From assembly GCA_013396635.1 (NCBI GenBank), contig WBMW01005496.1, positions 312,212-376,211 of the forward strand: 64,000 bases of DNA. The letters are read 5' to 3'. The position numbers and the translations under genes were made by a program. Position 1 is the stretch's first letter. Every line of letters begins with the position of its first letter. The notes under the pieces are model-generated. The model saw nothing but the letters and a program-made list of their open reading frames with translations. It searched no databases and was not told where the DNA came from. Shown here one piece after another: positions 1 to 12,500 of this stretch. The DNA is from Penelope pileata. Its lineage: Eukaryota; Chordata; Aves; Galliformes; Cracidae.

Positions 1-1065
1 CGCAGAGCTTCACCGGGAAAGTCGTGCCTCACTGCTGTACTAGGAAGGGCTTCTGCTGCCTGCCAGGCCACCGTGTCCCCAGAGCCACCGCTGCTGCCCT
101 GCGTGCAGCTGAGTTTGCAGCCTGCAGTTCCCACACCGCCTGTGGGCCTCTCCTGCTCCTGCCCCGTGCCCCCTGCAGACGGGGCCCAGCAGCAAGCTGT
201 GCTGGTGGGGCCGTGCTCAGCTCTGTGCAGAATCAGACCCCGCCGTGCTGGCTCTGTGCAGGGCGTGCAGAAGGCACGGTGTGCTGGGAAGCAGGCTTTC
301 AGCAGGCGGCACAGAGGGAGAGCAGCTCAGGGTGCTTTGGGGCAGGTACGGGGCAGCGGTGGCCGGTGGCCCCGTGCTGCTGTGCACCCGTCAGAGTGTG
401 TCTGCTCTGCCCTCCCGACTGCGTGCCTTGGCCTGGCATCACCAGCTGTGGGGTTCGTGTGTGACAGACTCCGTGTTTGGTGCCTGTTCCTTGTTGCTGG
501 ATCCAGTTCCTGGAGGCTGGTGGTGCTGATGGAGGCACGTGGCCCCACTGCTGGCAGGGAGCAGGAGCACTGGGGCTGCGGGGCTGAGGGGCTCAAGGGG
601 GGGGGTCAGGGTGGGCCCAGTGCAGACAGCCTGGGTGTGCCATGGCTGTGGCATGCGGGGAGCAGCCCGAGCACAGGGCACCTGGTTTGGAAGTGGGTGA
701 AAGCAGCGAATTCTGAGCACCAACAAACAAACAAAAAATTTTCTTTTTAAATGCCTTGTTAAAGCCATTTATTTTGGAGGTCTGTAAATAAAGAAGAGAA
801 CCGTGACCTGCTCCCCATGAGCAAATGGGATGGAGGCAGCAGTCTCCCTGCAGAGGTGCGGGGGCAGCGGGGCTGTGTCCCCCCGAGCACCGTGCTCAGC
901 CCTGCCAGCAGCCCGCTGGTGTTGCTGGGGCAGCCCATTAAAAATGGAACGTCAGGGCATGTGGTGAAGCTGGCAGGCGTAGCATGAGGGAACGACATGA
1001 AAAATGTAGAGGGTTTTAAGTATGTCCCGTCCTCACGTGGAGCAGAGTTTAAAAATAGCAACTGT

Positions 1066-1080
1066 GGGGGGGGGGGGGGG
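1066..1080. repeat. Poly-G tract, 15 bases
   Basis: There is an uninterrupted run of 15 G on the + strand in STK32C intron 1. Such tracts often sequence badly and vary in length, and they can form G-quadruplex-like structures. Confidence 0.9.
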
Positions 1081-3968
1081 AGCACAAGGAATGTGTGTTA
1101 ATTCTGGTAGGGGCTGGGGCCGACCCGTTTCTGTAAGTTACTCTGACTGCAGTGAAAGCATGCATTGTGAGCAGTGCATAATTCAGCAGCTCTGAGGAGA
1201 TTAGCACAGAGCAGAGCTGCAGCGAGGAGCACAGCTCCCCTGCGTCTCTGCAGCTCTGCTGCTCGCTGCAGGCAGGATGCTGCCCGGGAGCATGGGGCCT
1301 GTGCTCAGCCTCAGCGCAGGGCCGCGGGGACAGCGGGGTCCCGAGCTGTTAGTGGCATCAGTCCTGGGGCTGCTGTGCTGCTGGGGGGTCGGTGGAAGGC
1401 TGAGGTGGTTTAAAGAAGGAATTTATCACTGCGTGGTTTCCCTTGTGCAGCAGCAGCCACAGGGTGAGCTGAGGTCATGGAAAGAAGTAGAAAACATTTC
1501 TATTTGTTACACGGCAAATTCGAGACACTGACTTAAACTATTACTGTGGGCATAAGTGGAAAAGTTCTATCCTTGCTGTATTAGGCAGCAGAGACAACTG
1601 GCTTGAAGCCTGTGCCAGCCAAGCACAGCTCAGCTGCCCTTAGACCACGGCCCAGCACTGTGCTGTGGGCGGCTCGGGGCCTTCCCTGGTCCCTGCAGCG
1701 GGGCATCGCGGCACTCCCTGCCTGGGCGTTTCAGGCAGGGCGAGTCAGCTGGCGTGGCAAATGGCTTCCCCACCGAGCAGGAAAAACTGCATCAATTATT
1801 TTTATCATTGTCCTTATAGCAGGACCCCAGAAAAGCTTCCTGCTCTGAGAGCACCTGTGCTCTCGCATCCCTGTGTTGGTCCTGCCCGTGCCCTGTGACA
1901 CGCTGGCCCCAACAGCCCGGCTCCTGGCCCTGCAGCCCTGCGGGGACACAGCTGGGGGGCAGGAGGCAGCTGCAGCTGCTGTTAGCTGGGCCTGGTGGTG
2001 CTCCGTGCTGAAGCAGAAAGGTTACGTGCTGGTGTAACCCCTAAAAACATCCTCTGGGCTCAAACGAGTTCAGACAAGCTTTGTCTCGGCAGCATTTTTC
2101 CTTTTCCGCACATCGGATTTTGTCTTTTTGTCCCCTGGTTGACTTAAAGCCAGCACAAAGCACAGCGGCGTGCCGTGTCCCTCAGATTCGGGCAGCAGAG
2201 CAAGCCCTCTCTTCTGAGCTGCATCGTTCCCGGTCCCCGGTGGCTGTAGGAAGATGCATTATGGATGGCTGCGGAGCTCTGGTCTCGCTGAGCAGCACTC
2301 CTTGTCAGAGCAGCTTCCACGAGGGTGGAAATGGCCCTGCACAGCAGGACCTTGGGCACGGCTGCAGCCGTAATGCGTTCCCTGATGTTGGGCTGACCCT
2401 AAAATAGAAAGGAGTTGCAGCCCAGAGAGCAGAGGTGGAGGAACAAAACCTCTGTGCTTACTGCAGATGTCTCTCAGAAGCCGGGTATCACACTTCTGAA
2501 AGCCCTTGAGCCCACCTTGCTCTGCCTGCGGGCAGCCCTGAGGCAGGGCGTGCTGGCTCCTGCACCCAGCGGTTGGTGGGGCCTTTGGGCCGGGGTCGGG
2601 GTGCGGGGCCAGTGGCTGCGGTGCTGGGCTGGCACGCGGGGCCGTGGGGCTGCGATGCTGCTGGCCCCAGCGCGGCTGTGGGGCTGGGTGCTGGAGCAGC
2701 TGCGTGTGGCTGCTGCAGGGATTGCAGCTCCTTCAGTGCATTTACACCTCCACGGCTCTGAATTTAATTTTGGAAATGGTTCTTGAACCTCCGCATCCAC
2801 AACTGTGTTGCAAACGGTGTTAACTTTCCCTTCCTCGTGCTCCTCGGGCTCTGTGCTTCACGGCCAGCCCTGACGGAGCCTGCTCAGCCCCAGCTGGAAG
2901 CCTTCTTCCCGCAGAGCCTCCCAGGTTGCAGCTGGTTTGTTACAGTGGCAGTGCTTCCTCCTGCAGACAGGGCATTTCTCCACTGCTGGCTTTTATCTCT
3001 GGTTACAAGGTGTCTCCATGAGGCTCTTTCCCTGTGTTACTCTGGGTTGGCCGCAGGCCTTGCCTTGGAGCACACTTTGCTTCCTCCATACACAAGGTAA
3101 AAAGTGAAATTAAACTGAGGAAATGAATTCAGTGTTGTGGTACAGGCAGCTTTGTGATTTTTGTTGAAAGAAGTTGGTGTGAAGCTGTGAGGCTTTGAGG
3201 TGCCCCCTGCTCTGGGGCTCAGTGGTCGCAGCCCCTGCTGAGCGCTGGGGTTTGGTGGGCACCCTGAGGCCCCCCCTTCTCCTTTGCAGTGTCTGCTGCA
3301 GAAACGTGAACTAACGTGCAGCAGGTGTTTGTTGCTGGTGCTATATTACTATAAATGTGCTATAAAGACAATCCTGTTTGGTAAATAGATTTCAGTTACT
3401 TGAAATGCAATGTCCTGAGCTGGACACCACCCCCAGCCTGCTGGTTAGGCGGAAGTTGAGTTTGGACTTGGTTCCATTTGTTTTCTGATGCGAAATGCAG
3501 AGCCTGCCAGGAAGGGATGCTGTGTGTCTGGCAGCTCCCTGCAGTGGGTGAGGGCAGCGGGTGCCTGCCCTGCGCTGCCCTGCCCTGCCCTGCTCCTGCA
3601 GCCCTGCGTTCCCTCTGCTGCCCGCAGGACCCCGCTGCCTGGGGCTGCAGGGTGGTGTGCCCCGGGGGTGGCTGGGGACAGGGCGGTGCTGGGGGCAGCT
3701 GCGGAGGACATCGTGTTCCTTCTTTTTTCCCCCGCGGCTGGAATAATGACCCTCGGTAATTATAATGGAACCACCCTAGAATTAAATGGCTCCAGTAACC
3801 TTCCTGGTCTTCTTGTTCTATTCTGGGAGAAATAGCAGGGGGAGATGAAGAAAAATAATTACTGGTGCTGCGGAACAAGGAACAGTGATTATCCTGCAGC
3901 ACCGGCCTGCGCTGGCAGCGGCTGCGGGGGGAGAGTGCGCCCGGGCTGCAGCATGGCCTGCCCCGCCA

Positions 3969-4021
3969 TGCTCCTCGTGCCCTCCTCCCGTCCCTCGTGC
4001 CCTCCTCCCGTCCCTCGTGCC
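3969..4021. repeat. Short 20-bp direct repeat, about 2.5 copies
   Basis: The unit CTCGTGCCCTCCTCCCGTCC is repeated back to back about two and a half times within STK32C intron 1. This is a small tandem duplication with no sign of function. Confidence 0.75.
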
Positions 4022-5339
4022 CCAGCTGTGCCAGAGATGTGCCTCTGGCAGGGCATGGCTGTAACTCGTCCCTTTGTTCCCTTTGCTCCCTCTCACACTG
4101 ACAGAGACCTTCCAGAAGTGCTGCTGGGGAAGCAGAGTTATTTTCTCTGCCCCATCCGCCTCCCCTTGCACAGTCCTCACGCATCCACGCCTGTGCTTCG
4201 GTGTCAGCTTCTGAAATGTGCGTCTGCCCCAGGAAACAGATTTCAGGTTTGCCGCAGTGACACATGCAAGGAGCTGGAATGAAAGCAGCGTGCTCCTGTC
4301 GTGCCTCGCAGGCTCTAATTAGCGTCCTCCAGCCCAGATATGACAACAGTGATCAAACAGTGCCGGTGCTGCTCCCCTCGGCCCCAGCGTGCTGGCAGGG
4401 GATGGATGGCTGCCCAGCGAGGATTGCGGGCAGCTCGGTGCCCGCCTCATGGTGCCTGGCAGCAGCAGGATGCCACCAGGTCGCCTTGGTGGCTGCATCG
4501 GTCCTTGCTGGGGTCACATGTGGGAGCAGCTGTCTTGGTGGGAGCAGCACCCTTCTGTTCCCAGAGCCAGCAGGTAGTGTTGGCTTTGCAGTCATTATCA
4601 TCATCTGTAGGAACAGTAACTCTGTGTGTAGACCTAAAGCAGCATATTTAACACACACAAATGCATACCTTCAGCAGTGTCCAACAGAGAAAATAGCACT
4701 TCAGACACAAGTTGTAGAACTGCACTAAGCAACATTTACAGATCACTGCATCTTCCCTTGAATGCTGCTGACCTGGAGGAGGTGCTGTGCCGCCATCGGG
4801 TGCTCTCCTCAGCTGTGCTGTGTGGCAGGGGAGCAGGGGGGAGGGCACACAAAGGCTCAGGTTTGGATACAGAGCCTGATGGGTGCAGAGCAAACCCAGG
4901 GACCTGTGGTGCAGTGTCCCCAGCCCCAGCACAGCCCTGCACAGGATGCTTCCTGCTGCCTCCCAGGTGGCCTGGGCAGCCCAGCTCATCTCTGCATTTA
5001 CATGGGTAAGGGATGAATCAGTTTTCTGTTCTACTGGGGGGCAGCATCTAGGGACAAGATGGTGCAGATGTTGCTTTGAAGCTGTTCAGTGAGCAACACC
5101 AACATAGAGTGGGCCAGTTACTAGGGTCAGGGCGAGTTTTCTGAGAGGCAGTACTCTTCTAAAATGACTTGCTGGCCACGTCTGTGCACCAGGAAACAGA
5201 ATGTCTGTGGTGCTGGCCCTGGCTGCTCATTGCAGTCTGGGTTGGTCGCAGCACAGCGGTGAGCACTGTGTGCCCTGGGGCCACGTCGTTCCATGGCGCT
5301 GGGGGGGCTGAGTGCTGTGACTGCTGCACAGAGCGGGCA

Positions 5340-5428
5340 CTGCACCTTGCCTGCCTGTGGGCATGCGGGTAGGGAACATGTGCACAGCACCTTGCCTGCC
5401 CGTGGGCGTGTGGGTAGGGAACACGTGC
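5340..5428. repeat. Imperfect tandem duplication, about 45-bp unit
   Basis: A segment containing GCACCTTGCCTGCC, then TGGGC and GGGTAGGGAACA is repeated once with a few substitutions. It lies in STK32C intron 1. It looks like an ordinary two-copy tandem duplication. Confidence 0.7.
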
Positions 5429-8400
5429 TGGCGTGCTCTACTTCTGGCCAGGAGCACCAGGAGCCCACCCCGTGCTCGCTGGTCTGCACCTGCAGGGAGC
5501 TTGGCCGGGTGCTGGCGAGCAGGCAGGGTGCCTCTCTGCTTTGTTTGTGCCAGGTAACAGAGCTCTTCTAGCAGAAGTTGCATTGGTGGAGCGCACAGAC
5601 AAGGTGCCGTGTTTGTCACAGCTGTCACTAGTGCCCCTGGAGCTTGTTGGTGATGAAGCAGATGAACGTAATGCACTGGCATGCTTTTGGAAAGCATCCT
5701 GGCCAATGTAAATGGTATTTTTGCACTAATTAGGAAGGGTTTGTAGCCAATGCAAATGTAATTGTAGTCAGTATCAATAGTGCAGTCTCCCTAAGATGTC
5801 TTTGCAGCTGCTTTTTATGGTACATTTGATTCCTTACAGAGTCAGGGATTCATTTTCAATTGCACAATAGCTTGCTGGTTTTACAGCTTCCTGTTGGTAT
5901 GTTTGAATCCTCAGCTTCTGAAGGGGTTCATTTGTAGTGCTGGGCTGGTATTATACCTTTAATTTCGTTCATTATCTGCCAGCATTCCTGAGTTCCTGGG
6001 TAGTAAATGCTTGCTTGAGTTTCCTGTCAGTCACACCATTGAGATTTCCATTTTCTCATGCCCTGTGGATGTGGACAGGCAGAGCAGTGTGCCCGCAGTG
6101 CTGTGGGCTGGGCTCTGCTCACGTCCTTCTGGCAGCACAGGGAGGGCTGCACTGCACGGGGCCTCGCAGCCAGGGAGCAGCGGGGCTGCTGCAAGGCCCT
6201 GGGGAGGAGGAGTGGGGCAGCAGGGTTTTGGCCCTGGCAGGCTTGCTGGCGTTCTCTGCTGCTCCTTGCACCTGCTCCTTGCATCCTCTCTCCACCGAAC
6301 CCCTCTATGTTTTTCCCCAGGTGGCTCTCATCTCCAATCTCTGTTCCCACTTCTGATCTTCCCAGCTCGCTCAGCCTCATCCTCCATTTGGGAAGCCTTT
6401 CATACGAGCTCCTTCCCATCCCTCCTGCTGTCCTGCTGCTCTCAGCAGGCTTACTGCTGCTTTTGGACGCTCCCTGTGGGGTTCCATCAGTGTTGAAACC
6501 TACACTTTCCTCCCCGCGTCTCTGTGCTCCTCCCTCGCCTGCCTGGTACCCTCACCCAGGCCCTCCTCATCCTGAGATCTGTTCCAGGCCCATTGATAGA
6601 GAACGCATTGATTGGTTGTGCTGTACCCGTCCTACAAACTTGGTGTTAAAAGATTCTAAAGGGAATTTCTTGTATCTTTGGTCATTCTTGGAGTGAAGAC
6701 TTCCCTGATTTTCTTGTTGGATCTGTAAAACATGCCGGTAAGTAGTGAAAAGTTGACTCTGTCCTGAAAATGTGATGTTTAATTTTCTGTTTTCCTCAGA
6801 TTTGAGGATGCTGGGTGTCAGGGTTGCTAACTGCATTCATTACTTTCCTACTAATAATAGCAGTTCCCGATGCTGGGCTTGGTGTCCGCTGACCATCTGA
6901 AGTTTTACTGTGCTTTCGTCTCGTTTTATTTTGTAAATAAATATGGAATAAACAGCAAAAATCTTGAGAACATTTATGATTTTAAGACAATAAAGACAAA
7001 AAACTCATACATCTTAGGTAGAGGCATGCTCACCCTTCTGTACGAAGATCTGCAGAGAAACATCTTGATTTCCCTGGCAGTAGAAGCTGTGGATGCAGCC
7101 TGCGGGATAGCAGCACGCTCGGTGATGACAGTGAGATGCTAATTGTGGGGATGTCAGTGGCACCTGGCCCTGCTGTGCGGGCTGGGCTGGGCTGGGCTGC
7201 GTGGGGCTGGGCACAGCAGGCACGGTGCCCGGGAGCAGCACCCGGCTGCAGGGCAGCACAGGCTGAGCTGCTGCCTCTGTGTGAGCCATGGCTGAGCTGC
7301 TCGGTGTCAGACACGGGCACCTCGCTGGCAGGGTCGGCAGTAGCAGGAGAGGTGCTGTATCGATAATGAGCTGCTGAGAAGTCAACTGAATAATCCGCTG
7401 GGTTCTTCAGCTCCAGCAGAGCGCTCTGTTGTCTGCTGGGGCAGGGCTGCCTGTCTGCAGCACGGGGCCAGGCAGCTCGGGGTTGCTGTTGTAGGGACAG
7501 CACAAGTTCTGCAGTGATGTGTCAGCCTGTTTAGCAGTGCAATGCGTTGTGCACAGAAAGCAGCGTGCTGCCCCTGTGCCTTTCTCCCCCAAATGTGGAG
7601 GTTTGCTTTTTGCTTGCTGGGACTGCTAGCTGATTCTTAAGAGCTGGAAGACGTGCAGTTCACGTCAGCAGAGCTGTGTGTTCAATTTGTTAAGAGGGAT
7701 GTCTTTATGGTAGGCTCAGGGCCTGGTCAGCGTCCAGAGCTGGGTTTTGTTTTCTAAGCAGCGCTGCTTTTCTGCACAACATTCTGAGCACTGAAATAAA
7801 GAATGGCTGAAGGTCCTGAAGGGCTCACAGCACACGAGTGCTGGTGCATGGTTGCTGTGCTTGGGTTTGCTCTCTGGATATTTCTGTGATGGAGGCTCAG
7901 TTCGTGGGTTAGCTTGCATGTGGAAACAACGGATCTGCTGCCCAGGGTGCCTCGGCATCGCATGCTGCGGTTCTGCACCTCAGCACGAGTGTTTGCTGGC
8001 AGGCTGCAGCCTGGCTGAGCGTTGCTGGCTGCAGTCTCAGTGTGGGTGCAGCAGAGGCTCAGGAAGGTGCTGCGTGTGGCTGCAGCCGGCTCCTGCCGGG
8101 GCCGTGGTCCTGCAGCGGTGAGCAGCCCCGCTCTGCCCCAGCCCTGATGTGCCCCTGCCCATGGAGTGCAGCTCCTGAGCCCCAGCCCTGCTGGTGGGCT
8201 GCTGGCTGCCAGGCAGGGCAGGGCTGGGGAGGTGCCCCCCAGTGCCGGGGGCAGGAGGGGATGGGGCAGTGCTGCTCCCTGTGCCTCCCGTGCAGTCCCA
8301 CCTGCAGCGCCCGGGGGAGACGGCGCGTGGGGGGACACGCGGTGGCAGCTGGCTCGTGCTCTGTTTTCCATTTCATTTGGCAAAGTTTTCTGAGTTCTGC

Positions 8401-9487
8401 AGAAAATGTCCCGCAGAAGTGACAATAACAATATTTTGGATATAAGCCTAGCACAAAAGGATTGTAGGAACTCTACGGGTGTGCGTGGGCTTTTGATTCA
8501 TCCTCAGAGATGACAGCTGTGCATTTATTTAAGATACGGAGCGGGACTCGGAATATTTATGGTGAATTCTTTGCTCCCACTCATCCTGTGTGATTCTTGC
8601 CTCTGCTGTCTGTCACACGCGGGCTGGGCACGCTGCTGCCCATCTCCGTGCAGCCGGCAGGCAGCCCCGGCCCCGCTGCTGGGGCAGGCTGAGGCTCAGC
8701 GCGGGGCAGCAGAGGGACGGGCAGGAGGAGGCAGCTCTGTGCTGGGGGCTGACGCCGTGCCCCTGACATGGGCTTTCGTGGCAGTGTTTCTTCCTGTGTT
8801 TGTCTGCGAGGCTCTGCAATTGTGTTGTGCTGGAGGTTGTCTCATTATCGGTACAAATGGATGCTTTTTTATTTTTTTAAGACCAGTATTGGATTAGAGC
8901 ACAGCAGTGGTTTAGTAGAAATAATTCTGTTTGCAGTAGTTGCTGATGAAGGCAGTAGCTGTAGTGTTCCATCTGCCCTGCCCTCGCCTCGTGGTGGCTC
9001 TGGAGCAAATGGCAGATCTGGTGCAGATGGGTTTGCACATGAAGAGAGCGGCAATCAGCCCCCGCCCTCTGGCTGCTGTCCTCTGGAAAGCACAAATAAT
9101 GCACCGACTGGCTGCTGGGCGTCTGCGGGAGGAACGTGGGCAGCGGGAGGCAGGAGGGGAGCAGGAGCGGCCCTGGCTCTGGGCTCAGGGCATGGCCACG
9201 TCCCCTCCATGTGCTCGCTGAGCCCCCCGCTCCTTAGGGTGCTTCTGGGAGGCTGCTCCCGTGGGGGCACAGCTCTGCTAGGTGAGCTGGGGCAGGATGT
9301 CTGTCAGCAGCCTCCAGCAGGTGAAAAAAACCACCGACAGAAAAATAACCTGTGTTCTCCGTGAGAGGTGGTGATTGTAGTGCAGCTGGACCAACGCTCC
9401 TCACTTGTCTCCCTGCCTTCTTTTTAAATAAAAGATCTTTGTGGTAAAGCATTTACAAATTTCAATTCTTTTTTCTTTATCTTGTAG

Positions 9488-9543
9488 TGAACTTTGACCA
9501 CTTCCAGATTCTCCGGGCGATTGGGAAGGGAAGCTTTGGCAAG
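9488..9543 (+). CDS. STK32C: STK32C coding exon 2: glycine-rich loop
   Basis: 56 nt entering at codon position 2 and ending on a codon boundary. It encodes [18 protein letters not shown], the start of the kinase domain with its nucleotide-binding loop. The acceptor is ATCTTGTAG and the donor is AAG|GTAGGC. Exon number assumes one upstream coding exon, as in the family. Confidence 0.95.
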
Positions 9544-12500
9544 GTAGGCTTGAACGCTCAGCTTTCTCTTTCCTGATACATTTTATGGGCGCCCACTGTT
9601 GAGTACTTACAGTTTATTGGAACAGTGATGTTGCTGAAATGAATTAGTTGTATTGTGGAATGGGGGATGCTAAATAAACACCTTCAGGACAACACTTCGT
9701 TGCCATGCAGCATTGCTTTAATCCTTGGCATCTTGGTGAAACAGCTGTAATGCAAATTACTGCCCAGCAGGGACCGTTCTGCAGCAGGCACCTGTGAGTT
9801 TGCTGTTCCCTGGGGGCTGTGGGCGGGGGGAGCGGGGGCCGTGCTGGGGGAGCGGGGGGCTGGCGGCGTGGCCAGGAGGGCTGTGCAGCCCCAGGCAGCT
9901 TTCCCACTCAGAAGTGAGTTCTGCCTGAGAGTTTCTGTTGATTGCTTTTAATAAGGTTTCTTTGCCAAGTATGTGGGAGAAGGTGGGAGATGATGATCAA
10001 AGAGCTGGATAGCTCTGGAAATCAATTAGTTGGATTTGCTGGTTTATATTCCTTTTTCATTCCCTATTTCACTGACTCTTTCCATTCCTGTATTTGCTGC
10101 TTTTGTCACAGCGTTTTACACCGCATATTTGCACTGAAAGCTGAAAGCTCAGCGTACATGTGTGCATGTGTGAGACTTGGCTGCGTTGTCATTGTTTCAT
10201 AGTTACGTTGTCACTATTTGACCCAGCACTGTGCTGGGTCCCAGCAGTGGCTGGGCTCTTCTGCTCAGCTGAGACATCTGCGGCCCGTGGACAAGAGCCG
10301 GAGGAGCGATAGCCCCGGCCATGACCCATGGAAACGGCTGAGTTCGGCTGTCGCTGTTAGTAAATACTAGCACCCTTGGTAGCACTGCTTGCTCGTGAAG
10401 ACATCTCCTCGCAGCCTCAGTTAACAGAGGTATCCACTGCATCGCTCTGGCGTGCTCAGGCAGAGCCTGCCCGCACAGATCCCTGCCTGCTGCGTTGTGG
10501 ATCCCACGGGATGAGGGCTAATGAAAATGTTATGCCGAGTGCGGTGTAAGTCAGGGAGAGGGTGGGTTTTAAATAGTCGCCCACGTTTGCACTCATGTCT
10601 CTTGAGCAAGAAGAAGCAAAAGCTGAAAGCAGAGCTCCATCAGGTTTCTGAGGTTAGGTTGGGTGGTGGAGAATGATGCAGTACAAGCTGAGGTCCTTGC
10701 TTGGGGCGACGGTGTGAAGGGAAGGCAGGCAGCACAGGACGGGCTCCCCAGCTGCTGCTGGCAAGAGCAGGAAATCTTGATGTTACGACTTCTGCTTGTT
10801 GCCAAAGACCGAAATCAAAACCTTACTGAAAAATAGCAGCTAACACCTCTTTTGAGGTCGTCTGAGGAGACTTATCCTTCCAGGTGTAAACTTTCCGGAG
10901 AGAAGAGGTTGATTCTGGTGTGCAGCAGCACTGTGTGTGCTGGCAAATCACTTGTACTGAGACGGAGAGAAGAGCAATTGTTTGTGTCCCAGGGCAGGAC
11001 CTTTTTGACTTTGAGGAGAGCATCACGGCTGCTTCCGTTTCTGTTTCTGTTACAGAAAGACTGAGTCTGGCACGTAGCAGTCTATCAGCCATCAGAACTG
11101 TATATACAGTTTCAACAAAATGCTGAAATGATTCATCTGTCATCTTTCGGGATAATTATGTCAACGTGCTAGATTTCCTTTGATATTGAGAAAAGCTTTT
11201 TACATTTATGAAGTCGTTTAGAACTCATATTTAATTATGGAAAATGTGGAACTACCTACCTGAAAGCTGTTATTTGAAATCTGTGAGTGAAGGAGAGGGG
11301 AGCTCAGAAATTGCCTTTGGAGAGACTGGAGAGTCCCTGCCCTGTCTCTGAGATGTCTGCAAAAACTGCCTGGTTTTGTATCCTGCAGGGGAGTTTAATC
11401 ATCGTTAAGATACTATTAATGAAGTAAAGGTCGTGCACAATTCCTTGCTCAAATTAGTAAATTTCTAGTATTTTTCATGCATGTTGGAGATAGCATTATT
11501 TGATGTAATAGAGTGTTATGATGTTCTTCCTGTGGCACAGAGCGCTCAAGCAGCAGAGGTTGCTGCAGTTGTAGCTGGGCTGTGGCCCGAGGAGCAGTAG
11601 CCAGGAGAGGCTTTTCGGAACCGGATGCAAGTTATGAGCCACCACGCTAATGGGAAGCTCGCTGCAAGTGCTGGCCGGCTCTGCAGGACACCGCGAGGCT
11701 TGGCAGTGTCAGGGAGGGGTCTCGACATCTCCCGTGTGAAGGCTGACCCTTCCTGGGTACGCCTCTGTCGGCTGGAGCAGGAGGCAGAACAGCAGGGCAT
11801 TCTCCCCATACGTGCTCTGAATCAGCCGCTTGCTTTTTTTTTTTTTTTTCCCTTTTGCCAAGGGCTAAAGAACTGGGGTTATGGGAAGCTCATTATTTTC
11901 ACTGTACTGCTGTGAGGAAATGAAAGCATATCCCTAAGTTCTTGAGCACAGATGTCTGAATGTCAGTCCCTGTCCACCTGTAGCGCATGGTGGGGCTGCA
12001 GGCAGGGCTGTGTGTGTCCCTGGGGCTGCAGGCAGGGCTGTGTGTGTCCCTGGGGCTGCAGGCAGGGCTGTGTGTGTCCCTGGGGCTGCAGGCAGGGCTG
12101 TGTGTGTCCCTGGGGCTGCAGGCAGATCCCTGCTGCCCGGAGCAGGACTGCAGCCCGGCCCAGCGCTCTGCAGCAGTGCTGTGGCTCTGGGCTCTGCACT
12201 TCAGGGGCTCCCGCAGCCTGGAGCTGTGCAGTAGAGCTTTAATCTGTTTTGTAAAGGTCATGCATGCCCATCCATAGATAAACTGTAAATAAAATTCCCT
12301 CAGGGTCTATTCTCAACTGAACACCTCTGTGATATCAACACAAACTGTATCCTTTGTGCTTTTTTTCACAGCTTTACAAATGTTGAATTTTCTTTTGCCA
12401 AAAGAAACATAATCCTTTGATATTAAAGCACCGTGGACATGCTTTGCCCTTTTATTTCTCTGCCGTGCAGGACAGACGCGAGGCCAAGGCTGCACCAGGC

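Larger units (their letters stand above)
1..9487 (+). other. STK32C: STK32C intron 1 (3' part), no exon recognised
   Basis: This stretch precedes the first recognisable STK32C exon and ends in a pyrimidine-rich acceptor (TTTTTTCTTTATCTTGTAG) at 9487. I looked for the expected preceding exon, which in this family encodes a short segment ending in an acidic V-F-D-x-x-E-D/E motif, and did not find it. The upstream exon and promoter are therefore inferred to lie outside the window. The sequence is a mix of GC-rich and AT-rich non-coding DNA with a 15-base G run at 1066-1080. The open frames here are short and lack recognisable domains. Confidence 0.7.

Noticed and set aside
3396..4346. 316-residue minus-strand ORF in intron 1
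   Set aside because: It has low-complexity composition, no domain, and overlaps short tandem repeats. Long chance ORFs are expected in GC-rich DNA.
1..9487. Search for STK32C exon 1 or a separate gene in the left part
   Set aside because: No segment with the expected acidic end, donor and phase was found, and the many short ORFs lack any recognisable motif.
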